From contig NW_026516216.1 in NCBI RefSeq assembly GCF_025602895.1, positions 434,001 to 498,000 of the forward strand: 64,000 nucleotides of DNA, written 5' to 3'. Positions 27,716-38,306 of this stretch are shown here, in pieces. The notes below the pieces were generated by a model. It made no database searches, was not told the origin of the DNA, and was given only the letters and a program-made list of their open reading frames with translations. Origin of the DNA: Polychytrium aggregatum. Taxonomy: Eukaryota > Chytridiomycota > Chytridiomycetes > Polychytriales. A program made the translations under genes and the position numbers. The stretch's first letter is position 1. Every line of letters begins with the position of its first letter.

Positions 27716-30700
27716 AGCCGTGCCCACCGCCTTCCGAAAGTGAAGACATTGGTAAGGTGCCTTTGGTAAGTACTGGGGAAGCAGTGATGTGCGGACAGCT
27801 TCGCCTTGCCTCTGGACCGGCGGACACTCTCAGCTCTGGCATAGTACCCGTGGCACCTCTGGTGTCACTGGGAACTGCACCTCATCCACAGGTGCAAATA
27901 CCTGAGCTGTCCTGCCAACCCTCGGCAAAGTTAACTGTCTGTGCTAGCCGCAACCCTGGTGCCGAAGCTGGTACCGAACCAAAGTCTTGTGTTTCGTCTG
28001 TTCGTCGTTGCTCGTTGGTTGTTCCCGTCGCTGTTCGTCTTCCTTCTGGTGATTCTCTGTCGTGCGAAGGACTTGTCGATTCTGGTGCCTCTGGCAACTT
28101 TATCGACGAGGACTTTGTTGCTCGACACTCTGTCCCCACCTGCTCCAAGGCTTCGCCCTTGGCAGTGGAAGGCGTGGATGGTAAGCCGCTGTCGTCTGGC
28201 CCCATCCTCCGCGAGACTGCTCCACTCGAGGTGATTCTCGGGGACGTCTCGCAACGCCTTCGGTTCGATGTGATCAGGTCTCCACATCAACCACTTATCC
28301 TTGGCTTTCCTTGGTTGCGCACCGCCGAGCCCAAGATTGTCTGGTCTCGCGGTCTTCTTTGTCTCCCTCCTTCTGTTGATTCCGACCCCTCTCCATGCAC
28401 TACTTCTCTTTCGTCTTGCTCCACTTCCTCCAATGTCACTCCCCTTCTTGATGATTCCACTCCTTTGATTGATCTAAGCTCCTCTCCTACGCTCCCACCT
28501 TCGTCTTCCCCTTCTTGTCTTGTTCCTCCCGAACCCCTTCGCTCTTCCCAAACCCCTTCTTCTGTTGTCAGTTCTCTTTCCCTCCTTGATGTACCTCCTC
28601 CTGTTGTTTGTTCTTCGGACATTGTTCAGAATAAAGTAACCGTCGAACATTATTCTGACCTTGTCCACGCCCCTCCTCTCAGCTCGGACGCTCCTCTCCG
28701 CGTCTGCAGCATTGATTACCGCTCGATGCGCGAGTCTTTGGATGCATGCAGGCATGGAACGCAACCCCTGACCATCTTTCAGGTCCATGTCCTGCCCACT
28801 GACGAGCCGAGCACTGCGACTGTCGAAGTGCCTGCGGAGTACAAGGACTTCCTGTCTGTTTTCTCTAAACAGGAAGCTGACTCCTTGCCTCCGCATCGCC
28901 CTTATGACTGCCCCATTGACTTGGAGCCGGGCAAGTCGCCAAAGTTCGGGCCTCTGTACTCACTGTCCGAGCCCGAACTTCACGCTCTGCGTGACTATCT
29001 CGACGAGAATCTTGCCAAGGGATTCGTTCGTCCTTCGTCGTCCCCAGCAGGCTCACCAATCCTCTTCGTCAAGAAGAAGGACGGCTCACTTCGTCTTTGC
29101 GTTGACTACCGCGCACTGAACGGTATCACGGTAAAGAACCGTTACCCTTTACCGCTGATCGGCGAGCTGCTGGACCGACTTCGAGGCGCGAAGGTGTTCA
29201 CTAAGCTGGACCTTCGTGGAGCCTACAATCTGCTGCGCATCCGCTCCGGGGACGAGTGGAAGACAGCTTTCCGTACTCGATATGGGCACTTCGAGTACTT
29301 GGTGATGCCCTTTGGGCTCACCAACGCGCCAGCGACGTTCCAGCACTTCATCAACGACGTCCTGCGCACCGAGTTGGACCAGTTCGCAATTGCGTATCTT
29401 GACGATATCTTGATCTACAGTGCTGATCCGTCGCAGCATGTAGAGCACGTCAAGCAGGTCCTCTCGAAGCTCCGAGCTGCAAAGCTGTATTGCAAGCTGG
29501 AGAAGTGCGAGTTCTCCAAAACCTCGGTCTCGTTCCTTGGTTTCATGGTCTCGCCCGAGGGCATCGGTATGGAGCGATCCAAGCTCTCTGCGATCTTGGA
29601 TTGGCCCATACCGCGCAACATCTCGGATCTTCGATCCTTTGTCGGGTTTGCGAACTTCTATCGACGCTTCATCGATGGATACGCAAAGATCGCGGGGCCC
29701 ATGACTCGGCTCTTCCGGAAGACGCATGGCTTCCAGTGGTCCCGCGAAGCCGATAAAGCATTCAGATCCTTGAAGGATGCCTTCGTTTCGGAGCCCGTTC
29801 TGGTGCATCCGGACCCATCCAAGCCGTTCGTCGTAGAGTCAGATGCGTCGGACTTTGCGCTTGGATGCGTGCTCTCCCAGCGGGGTGCTGATGATCGCCT
29901 TCATCCTTGCTCGTTCCATTCGCGGACACTCTCGAATGCTGAACGTAACTACAGCATATACGAGAAAGAGCTGTTGGCGATCAAGGAGGCTTTCGAGGCG
30001 TGGCGACACTACCTCGAAGGCGCCCAGCATCCCGTTGCCGTTCTGACCGATCACAAGAACTTGGAGTACCTGGCAACGGCTCGCATCCTAAACCAGCGTC
30101 ATGCACGGTGGTCCCAGTTCTTGTCTCGGTTCGACATCCGCATCCAGTACCGTCCTGGTGCGAGGAACGGCAAGGCCGATGCCCTGTCTCGTCGCTCGGA
30201 CTACATCCCTTCGTCGGCCTCCGTGTCGAGGGATCCGCCTCTGCTTCTCGATCCTGCCGCGGTGATACGCGTGCTCCGAAGCAGAGACGCCCGCTCTTCG
30301 GTTGCAAGTCGCAGTGACCCTGTGGATTTGCTGCAGCTCATAGCCGAAGAGCAGGCTCGGGATCCCGGTCTAGACAAATACCGTCGTGACCCGAAGTTCG
30401 TCTGGAATGGCCAGTACCTCACCTTCCAGAACAGGATTGTGGTCCCAGAGTCGTGCCGAGTTCCGGCGCTCAAGTCGTGCCATGACCCAGTCGCTGTGGG
30501 TCATCCAGGCATCCGACGGACTCTGGCTCTGGTATCGCGACAGTTTTGGTGGCAAACCTATCGGAAAGATGTCAAAGAGTACGTCTCGACGTGCGACACC
30601 TGTGCACGCTCGAAAGCTCCGCGACACAAGCCGTTTGGGTTCCTGTTGCCACTCCAGACAGCCGATCGACCCTGGGGGACACTGACCATGGACTTTATCA

Positions 30701-31779
30701 CTGATCTGCCAAAGTCCAAGGGTCACACCTGCATCTTTGTGGTGGTATGCAGCCTCACAAAGATGGCACACTTTATGTCCTGGCGTTCACTGCCGTCGGC
30801 GGAGGAGACTGCGTCACTGTTCCTCGACAATGTCTTTCGTCTCCATGGCCTCCCCGACACAGTGGTTTCAGACCGAGGAAGTCAGTTCACCTCTCGGTTC
30901 TGGAAGGCACTCTGCACGCAGCTCGGGATCCAAACCAGTCTGTCCACGGCCTTCCATCCCCAGACCGATGGACAGACTGAGAGGGTCAACCAGGTCATCA
31001 ACCAATACCTGCGCTGTTACACGTCGTATCAGCAAGATGACTGGGCCGAGCTGCTGCCGTTGGCCGAGTTCTCTTACAATAACCTCGAGAACTCGTCAAC
31101 ACATGCCTCGCCATTCTTGGCAACCTATGGGTTCCACCCAAGGTTCGAAGTCCCCGTTGTCGCTGGCGGCCCTGATGTTCCCTCTGCCACGGAGAGGGTT
31201 GAACATCTCCAGCGGAACCTGGCACTGTTGAAGGAGAATCTTGAGAAGGCAAAGTCTGACTACAAGCACTTCTCAGATCTCCGGAGGTCCCAGGCTCCCG
31301 ACTTGCGTCCGGGCGATCAAGTCTGGGTGCTGACTCGTAACATCAGCACCACTCGCCCAAGCAAGAAGCTGGATTACCAGAGGATTGGACCATTCACCAT
31401 CCTCGAGGCCGTCGGGACATTGGCTTTCCGCCTGGACTTGCCAAAGGACATAAAGGTGCACCCGGTGTTCCATGTGTCTCTTCTTGAGCCCTACAAGAAG
31501 AACTCGCTTCCGGGTCGGGTGCAAGCGCCGCCCCCTGCGGTGGTCATCGATGGGAACTTGGAGTGGGAGGTCGAAGAGATCTTAGACTCCAAGTTCGTGC
31601 GCGGAAAGCTGCACTATCTCATCGATTGGAAAGGCTACCCGGTCACCGATCGAAGTTGGGAGCCCGCCGACATTGTCTTTGCCCCAACGGTGGCCGCGGA
31701 GTACCACCGACGCTACCCAGACAAGCCTGGCCCCAGGAGAACTCAAGATGGAACACGCCGTAGTTTAAGGAGGAGATAG
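27679..31779 (+). CDS. pol: Pol of element A: protease, RT, RNase H, integrase with chromodomain
   Basis: About 1366 residues if entered by -1 frameshift; the first ATG in frame is at 27787. Order: protease with DSGAS (Asp about 134), reverse transcriptase with FVKKKDGSLRLCVDYRALN and YLDD (about 573), RNase H (VVESDASDFALG, TDHKNLEYL), and integrase with an HHCC finger (about 940-985, ending CDTCARSK) and DDE core (MDFITDLP; VVSDRGSQFTSRFW; HPQTDGQTERVNQ). A GPY/F-type segment (RIGPFTILEAVG) and a C-terminal chromodomain (about 1295-1335: WEVEEILDSK, LIDWKGYPVTDRSWEP) complete it. Chromodomains guide such elements to heterochromatin marks. The order RT-RNaseH-IN marks Ty3/Gypsy; no inactivating change is seen. 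The stop codon directly abuts the 3' LTR. Confidence 0.95.
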   Translation, partial: RPGPVLSEGLEPEPCPPPSESEDIGKVPLVSTGEAVMCGQLRLASGPADTLSSGIVPVAPLVSLGTAPHPQVQIPELSCQPSAKLTVCASRNPGAEAGTEPKSCVSSVRRCSLVVPVAVRLPSGDSLSCEGLVDSGASGNFIDEDFVARHSVPTCSKASPLAVEGVDGKPLSSGPILRETAPLEVILGDVSQRLRFDVIRSPHQPLILGFPWLRTAEPKIVWSRGLLCLPPSVDSDPSPCTTSLSSCSTSSNVTPLLDDSTPLIDLSSSPTLPPSSSPSCLVPPEPLRSSQTPSSVVSSLSLLDVPPPVVCSSDIVQNKVTVEHYSDLVHAPPLSSDAPLRVCSIDYRSMRESLDACRHGTQPLTIFQVHVLPTDEPSTATVEVPAEYKDFLSVFSKQEADSLPPHRPYDCPIDLEPGKSPKFGPLYSLSEPELHALRDYLDENLAKGFVRPSSSPAGSPILFVKKKDGSLRLCVDYRALNGITVKNRYPLPLIGELLDRLRGAKVFTKLDLRGAYNLLRIRSGDEWKTAFRTRYGHFEYLVMPFGLTNAPATFQHFINDVLRTELDQFAIAYLDDILIYSADPSQHVEHVKQVLSKLRAAKLYCKLEKCEFSKTSVSFLGFMVSPEGIGMERSKLSAILDWPIPRNISDLRSFVGFANFYRRFIDGYAKIAGPMTRLFRKTHGFQWSREADKAFRSLKDAFVSEPVLVHPDPSKPFVVESDASDFALGCVLSQRGADDRLHPCSFHSRTLSNAERNYSIYEKELLAIKEAFEAWRHYLEGAQHPVAVLTDHKNLEYLATARILNQRHARWSQFLSRFDIRIQYRPGARNGKADALSRRSDYIPSSASVSRDPPLLLDPAAVIRVLRSRDARSSVASRSDPVDLLQLIAEEQARDPGLDKYRRDPKFVWNGQYLTFQNRIVVPESCRVPALKSCHDPVAVGHPGIRRTLALVSRQFWWQTYRKDVKEYVSTCDTCARSKAPRHKPFGFLLPLQTADRPWGTLTMDFITDLPKSKGHTCIFVVVCSLTKMAHFMSWRSLPSAEETASLFLDNVFRLHGLPDTVVSDRGSQFTSRFWKALCTQLGIQTSLSTAFHPQTDGQTERVNQVINQYLRCYTSYQQDDWAELLPLAEFSYNNLENSSTHASPFLATYGFHPRFEVPVVAGGPDVPSATERVEHLQRNLALLKENLEKAKSDYKHFSDLRRSQAPDLRPGDQVWVLTRNISTTRPSKKLDYQRIGPFTILEAVGTLAFRLDLPKDIKVHPVFHVSLLEPYKKNSLPGRVQAPPPAVVIDGNLEWEVEEILDSKFVRGKLHYLIDWKGYPVTDRSWEPADIVFAPTVAAEYHRRYPDKPGPRRTQDGTRRSLRRR

Positions 31780-32198
31780 TGTGATGACCAGCATCACAAC
31801 GGACCAATGAGATTGTCCCGCATGCTCTCGCCCTCCGCACCAATCATGAGTCCCCACGTGTTTGTTTGCCCCCATGCATGAGCACGCGCCGTTGCCACCC
31901 GCGTCTACTGGTTTCCTGCCTCCCCCACCGCTCGGCACATGTCCCCGGGCTGTGCCAAGCCTCTCTCGCTCGCACACCAGCCACTCTCGCACCCCCTTCT
32001 CGCTTCTCTGTGATGCTCCACCCTTCTCGCCCACTTTTGCCCCTCGACCTTCTCCCGGTCTATAAATAGCCCTGCATGTCTGAGCCTATGTTGAACACCA
32101 GTTCGAACAAAACTTGTTCTTTGGTGTTCGGGGCTAAAAGCTAATAAAGCTCATACCAAGCACTTGGTCTTCGTCCTTGCGCTTGTTCACTCCTTACA
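31780..32198 (+). repeat. 3' LTR of element A
   Basis: 419 bp, identical by eye to the 5' LTR except one transition. It is preceded by a purine tract (AAGGAGGAGATAG, with the pol stop TAG inside it). Confidence 0.93.
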
Positions 32199-32201
32199 CG
32201 G

Positions 32202-35063
32202 ACGTACGACTGCCCGATCGACCTGGAGCCCGGCAAGACCCCCAAGTTCGGACCACTCTACTCCCTGTCAGAGCCCGAACTCAAGGCCCTTCGTGAATAC
32301 CTCGACGACAACCTCGTCAAAGGGTTCATCCGTCCTTCGTCCTCTCCCGCCGGTTCCCCGATCCTCTTCGTCAAGAAGAAGGACGGCTCTCTGCGTCTCT
32401 GCGTGGACTATCGCGCATTGAACACGATCACGGTCAAGAATCGTTATCCCTTACCGTTGATCAACGAGATGCTGGACCGAGTCCGGGACGCGAAGGTGTT
32501 CACGAAGCTGGACCTCCGCGGGGCCTACAACCTGCTGCGTATCCGCGCAGGCGACGAGTGGAAGACGGCCTTCCGCACTCGTTACGGCCAGTTCGAGTAC
32601 TTGGTGATGCCCTTTGGACTCACCAATGCTCCGGCCACCTTCCAGCACTTCATCAACGATGTCCTTCGTGAGGAGCTGGACAACTTTGCGATTGCCTACC
32701 TTGACGACATCTTGATTTACAGCGCTGACCCCACTCAGCATGCAAATCACGTCAAGCAGGTCCTGGCCAAGCTCCAGGCTGCAAAGTTGTACTGCAAGCT
32801 GGAGAAGTGCGAGTTCTCCAAGGACAAGGTCTCGTTCCTCGGCTACGTCATCTCGCCCAAGGGTATCGAGATGGAACGAGCAAAGCTCTCCGCCATTGTC
32901 GACTGGCCCGTCCCCCGCAATGTCTCCGACCTTCGCTCCTTCATTGGGTTCTCGAACTTTTACCGTCGCTTCATTGACGGATATGCCAAGATCGCCGGTC
33001 CGCTCACGCTCCTGTTCAAGAAGTCCCAGGTCTTCCGCTGGTCCCCCGACGCCCACAAGGCTTTCCAGTCCCTCAAGGAAGCCTTCGTCTCCGAGCCCGT
33101 CCTTGCGCACCCCGACCCATCCAAGCCCTTTGTCGTGGAGTCTGATGCCTCAGACTTTGCGATCGGATGCGTCCTGTCCCAGCGCGGCTCCGATGGCCAC
33201 CTGCACCCGTGCTCCTTTCACTCCCGCACGCTCATGGATGCTGAACGCAACTACAGCATCTATGAGAAGGAGCTCTTGGCCATCAAGGAGGCATTCGAGG
33301 TCTGGCGACACTACCTCGAAGGCGCCCAACACCCAGTCCAAGTCCTTACCGACCACAAGAACTTGGAATACCTGGCGTCGGCCCGCATCCTCAACCAGCG
33401 ACACGCCCGGTGGTCGCAGTTCCTGTCTCGGTTCGACCTCCGGATTCAATACCTCCCCGGTCCAAAGAACGGCAAGGCCGACGCTCTCTCCCGCCGCCCG
33501 GACTACGTCCCTCCGTCCGCACCTGTGTCCAAGGAGCCTCCCCCGTTGCTGCCACCTTCGGCGTTCGCCTGTGCCGTCCGTCGCTCCTCGGATGCAAGTT
33601 CCACTCGCCCTGTGGACTTGCTCAAGCTCATTGCCGAGGAGCAACCAAAGGACCCGTCCCTGGACCAGCTCCGCAACGATCCCAAGTATGTCCTGAAGGA
33701 TGATCTCCTCACCTTCATGGACAAGATCGTTGTGCCAGAGTCGTGTCGAGTCCCCGTCCTCAAGTCATGCCACGACCCTGTCGCTGTTGGACATCCTGGC
33801 ATTCGGCGGACCCGAGCACTGATCTCGAGGCAGTTCTGGTGGCCCTCGATCCGCAAGGATGTCCAGGCTTATGTCTCGACGTGCGACACTTGTGCACGCT
33901 CGAAAGTCCCTCGACATAAGCCGTTTGGATACTTGCAGCCCCTCCCGACGGCATCGCGACCCTGGTCTCTGGTGACGATGGACTTTATCACCGACCTCCC
34001 CGAGTCCAACGGCAAGACTTGCATCTTTGTCGTCGTCGATAGCCTGACCAAGATGGCCCACTTCCTTCCCTGTCGGTCCCTCCCAAGTGCCGAGGAAACA
34101 GCGTCGCTGTTCCTCGACAACATCTTCCGCCTCCACGGTCTCCCGGACAACATCGTCTCGGACCGAGGAAGCCAGTTCACCTCGCGGTTCTGGCAGGCCC
34201 TGTGCTCGGAACTCGGCATCAAGACCAGTCTGTCCACGGCGTTCCATCCCCAAACCGATGGACAGACTGAGCGGGTCAACCAAGTCATCAACCAGCATCT
34301 CCGCTGCTACACCTCGTACCAGCAGGATGACTGGGCGATGCTGCTCCCGCTCGCCGAGTTCTCATACAACAACCTCGAGCACACCTCGACCAAGGCCTCC
34401 CCGTTCCTGGCGACTTACGGCTTCAACCCTCGATTCGAGTCTCCGGTCCTTCCTTCCAGTCTCGATGTCCCCTCCGCGACCGACCGAGTCGAACACCTTC
34501 AGCACAACTTGGCGTTGCTGAAGGAGAACCTCGAGAAGGCCAAGGCGGACTACAAGCGCTTTGCGGATGCCCACAAGTCCGACGCTCCCAAGTTCGCTCC
34601 TGGCGATCAAGTCTGGGTCCTAACACGCAACATCAAGACCACCCGTCCAAGCAAGAAGTTGGATTACCAGCGCATCGGACCCTACAAGATCGTCGAAGCC
34701 ATCGGTTCCCTCGCCTTCCGCCTCGACCTTCCCAAGGATCTCAAGATCCATCCGGTGTTCCATGTCTCCCTCCTCGAGCCCCACAAGTCGAACACCCTCC
34801 CCGGCCGCATCCAAGACCCTCCTCCGCCAGTCCGCGTCGACGACCACTTGGAGTATGAAGTTCAGGAGATCCTCGACTCCAAGCTGGTCCGCGGTAAGTT
34901 GAGCTATTTCGTTGATTGGAAGGGCTACTCGACTGATCATCGCAGCTGGGAGCCCGCCAACTACGTTAACGCTCCCGACAAGATAGCCGACTTCCACCGC
35001 CGGTACCCCGACAAGCCTGGACTTATTGTTCGTAGGAGTGGCCGTAGTTTGGGGAGGGGATGA
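32202..35063 (+). pseudogene. Pol remnant of element B (RT to chromodomain)
   Basis: About 953 codons are open from the junction to TGA 35061-35063. The RT begins at YDCPIDLEPGK, just upstream of the catalytic core, with YLDD present. RNase H, the HHCC finger, the DDE core and a chromodomain (EYEVQEILDSK, FVDWKGYSTDHRSWEP) all follow. Without gag, protease, promoter and start codon it cannot act on its own, though the enzyme-coding part shows no internal stop, so the truncation is probably recent. A polypurine tract GGGGAGGGGATGA precedes the LTR. Confidence 0.88.
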
Positions 35064-35448
35064 TGTGATGATCATGCACGTTGGGAACACGTGTGGACTG
35101 CTGCGCGTGATGCACCGTGAGTCATGTTTGTTTGTCTTGGCGTGTATTCCCTGATTGGCTGGCGCCGATGACTCTTACTTCGCCTCCGACTGCGCTGTGC
35201 TTCGCCCCTCTCGCTGGATGCTCCGCCTCCCTCGCACCCCCTTCTCGTCCCTCGTTTGTCGCTCCACCCTTCTCGCCCACTTTCGCCCTTCGGTTTCCCT
35301 CTTGGCTATAAAGCCCCTCCTTTCTTGCACCCATTTTGTATCTTCAGTTCGAACAACACTTGTTGTTATCTGATAAGTCGTAATATAGCTTATCGTTGTT
35401 CGCCAAGCACCTGGTCGTCCAGTGTCGTTGCTTGTCGTGGTCCTCACA
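35064..35448 (+). repeat. 3' LTR of element B
   Basis: About 385 bp beginning TGTGATGATC and ending CCTCACA. It is related to LTR A: a TATA-like GCTATAAAG at about 35305 and AGTTCGAACAA at about 35346 occupy the equivalent positions, so B probably also self-primed. The right boundary is inferred from the terminal CA. Confidence 0.75.
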
Positions 35449-35663
35449 GGAGGCTCTGGTGGTGGTCGAATCTATGGAAACGACCAGCAGATGGCCAGTG
35501 GCATCAACTGCATATGCTTTCATTCTATGTCGAGTGTTCCTGTATGCAAATCGCCAAAGTCGAGAACTCTTCGAGGGTGCTGTATCGTCCAGCGGACAGC
35601 CCGCCATCGTGACTGACTTAATCTCACCCTCCCCCGCCCATCCGGTGTCCTCCTGATGAAAAG

Positions 35664-37379
35664 GTCGTCCTCTGGCTGCCTTGCTGTTGGTCTCGCCGAA
35701 ACCTGCTATCTATGGACGGACGTGAGTTTACCTCGCCGTGCAGTGAGCGACGATCCGGCCTCATTGAAGGCGAGGCCATTTTCTCTTTCACGGACTCGGA
35801 CCCTGTGGCTGCATTGGATGCAAGCAACCGCCTTGTTTGATCGGATATCCTCTTTCGGTGCTCCAATATGGCGCACAGACTATCCGTCAACGACCTTCTG
35901 TACTCACTGCATGTCGATGATTGTCCTGTTCTAATGGTAGTTACTGCTCCTTCCCCCCATTCACCTCGTACTCACGCCCCCCCCCCACTCGCCTCACCCT
36001 GAACTGATCTCAAGTCAACCGGCCAGGTCGACACACTTCAGAGCCAACGAAACCGCGACGATCATATCTCTTCCTGCGCCTTCTCCGTCGACGGCACCAA
36101 GGTCGCCGTGGGAACCCTGAGCGGCCTCTGCACCATCTACGACGTCACTCCAGGAAGCGGATACATGGGCAAGCTGTTCAGCTGCCAGCAGTCATACCCG
36201 GTCTGCGCCATCTCATGGAATCGGCAAGGAGTTGTATCTCTGGGCGACCGCTCCGGCAAGATCCTCAACTACAACGGCAAGAACTCGATCGGTCAGTGGA
36301 TCCAAACTTTTGGAGGCGCCCACACGGACCGGGTGGTGGGCTTGCGATGGTGTCCTCAAGGCAGGCTCCTGGCCAGCGGCGGAAACGACAACCGAGTGTT
36401 TCTGTGGGAGATTGGCAGAAGCAGCCCAAAGCTCGAGCTTGCAGGGCACTCAGCAGCTGTCCGAGCGATAGCCTGGTGCCCATGGCAATACAATCTGCTA
36501 GCTACAGGTATAGTTAACACTGGTGTTGATGCTTGGCTAAGGGTGTACGGCGGGACTGACGACGGTCTCAAGTATGATCTTGGCTTGAGTGGGCGAGAGC
36601 GGTGACGAACAAGTGGAGCGGTAGTGACTGATTGATCAACAGCCCTGCCTTCCTCGCTGCCGCCAACTGACTCGTCCTTCGATCGTTGCGTGTGAGACAG
36701 GCGGAGGTCTTGACGATCGATGTATTCGGTTCTGGAATACCGATACCGGAACATGCGTGAAGAAAGTTCACACGGGCTCACAAGGTAAAGTCTGCCAGTA
36801 GCCCCGTCAGAAATATGGAAGTGCGGGAACACTGTAGCATGGTGCACGAGGCGACAAGGGAGATGCGGATGTGGGCTGCTAGCTAAATCTTTGATCGATC
36901 TTCGTTACACTTTCATAACTCAGTCTGCGCCGTGCTCTGGTCAAAGTCGTATCGAGAGCTCATCTCGGCCCAATACCGCGACGAGAACCAACTTATTCTG
37001 TGGAGCTATCCGTCGATGGAACAGGTCGGCACAATGCCTGGACACAAGGAACGACCGATCCACATGGCGCTCAGCCCGGACGGCCAAACAGTAGTGACGG
37101 CAGCGAGCGATGAGAACCTCAAGGTGGGCGTGAGGGGAAGGGAGCAGAGGATGGCGCAACACCGTCGGTGGTGTGAACTGAGCCTGCAACTGTTTGCCGA
37201 TCGTCTCTCCCTTCCCTGCCGGCTATCAATCGCCGTGCATACGTTAATCTCTCTCCTCTGCTCTGTTCCTATATTGTTAGTTCTGGAAGTGTTTCCCGAT
37301 CAAGCCCGGCCAAAAGCTCCTTGAGCCACCGGGCAAGTTGGTGACCGCCGATGACCCATTAACCAACTCGCTCCGCTAG
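35664..37379 (+). CDS. APC/C activator of the Cdc20/Cdh1 (fizzy) WD40 family, N-terminus not visible
   Basis: Exons 36027-36507, 36701-36784, 36924-37123 and 37281-37379 join in phase; an upstream exon 35664-35721 is likely. WD40 segments are diagnostic: [12 protein letters not shown] (first blade), [80 protein letters not shown] and [21 protein letters not shown]. The protein ends Leu-Arg, a variant of the Ile-Arg tail that docks on APC/C. Family role: recruits D-box/KEN substrates to the anaphase-promoting complex. No C-box (D-R-F/Y-I-P type) could be found in the 215 bp between element B and the first exon, so the N-terminal activation region is missing or displaced. Whether an alternative exon at about 35740-35935 is used is unresolved. 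Confidence 0.8.
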
Positions 37380-38306
37380 CACGGGATCGTCTATGGCTAC
37401 TTAATCATGTCTATGTATTGGCGCTGCGGGGACCAAAGGAGAGTACCGATCGAGCGGAAAAGGCAGCACATCGCTCGTCTTGGCCAGCCCAAGGGGATAT
37501 GTACAAAATGATGTAACTTCAAAATATACAGTATCCGCAGCATCGAACGAGGATCTCGAAAGCAGTCGTGGTCATTCGCATTGGGGAAACCGGGACCAGG
37601 GAGACGCACCAAAAGCTTGACAAGTATACCTGCGAAGCCCTGTTGCCCGTGCCTTGGCCATGTTCTCGCCTCTTCCTGTCCCGACTGGATGATGCTGAGC
37701 TCAAAGGAGCAGTGAACTCTCTCTCCCCTCACCCTCTCCGTTTCCTTGGCCCTGTGCTTCCACTTCCACTTTCTTTTGGATAGATTGTACATTTCCAATT
37801 GGAATGGAGATCTCCTCCCGGAAAGCCCAAAATAGATGATCAAAGATTACAAATAAACAGAGGAGGGGGGGGAAGGAGCCGTGAAGCCTTCCTCATCCAT
37901 GGGCGTAATCGCTCCAAATCGAATCTATACATGGAAATACAAAGAGAGGAAGATGAACGGAGAGAAAGATGGGGGGGGGCAACAAGAGGTACAAAATATG
38001 AAAGAAACGAGAACATACGATAACAATACGGAACGAACGAACAGCGAAACGAAATGAATGAGTGAACGAACGACGAAATGAATGAAAGAGAGCAAGAAAG
38101 GACGGCCATACGCTGCGCCGACAAATAAACACAGCACAGACACAAAATGTGCGGGATGATAAGCTACGGCGGCTTCGTCGGCATCGGCAATAAAAGGGGG
38201 GGACACAAGTCCGAAAGAAACGAGCCATGTAACCATATATGAAATAAACTGATGTGTGTGACAGCCAAAGAGGACAAGTGCAGCGACCGATCGAGTCAGC
38301 ATGTGA
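37380..38306. other. Intergenic, purine-rich, no gene seen
   Basis: Convergent spacer between the APC/C activator and the zinc-finger gene. It contains G-runs (37862-37871) and a purine-rich stretch with GAACGAAC/GAAATGAATGA-type imperfect repeats at about 38030-38100. No coding support. Confidence 0.45.

Larger units (their letters stand above)
26124..32198 (+). mobile_element. Ty3-type chromovirus-like LTR retrotransposon A, nearly intact
   Basis: 6075 bp bounded by two 419-bp LTRs that begin TG and end CA and differ by one base noted by eye (T versus C in the CGCT(T/C)GCACACC stretch). It contains self-priming PBS, gag, -1 frameshift signal, full pol with chromodomain, and a purine-rich tract just before the 3' LTR. 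The five bases left (GGGAA) and right (CGGAC) of the element do not match, so no target-site duplication is present. The left neighbour is a LINE, the right neighbour the interior of Ty3 element B. Confidence 0.93.
32199..35448 (+). mobile_element. Ty3-type element B, 5'-truncated, with its own 3' LTR
   Basis: Starts abruptly at the end of element A's 3' LTR inside the RT N-terminus; the 5' LTR, PBS, gag and protease are gone. The remaining pol is open and the 3' LTR (35064-35448) is present. It is the same lineage as A (same domain order and chromodomain) but clearly diverged in sequence, with stronger G/C preference at third codon positions. Confidence 0.9.
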
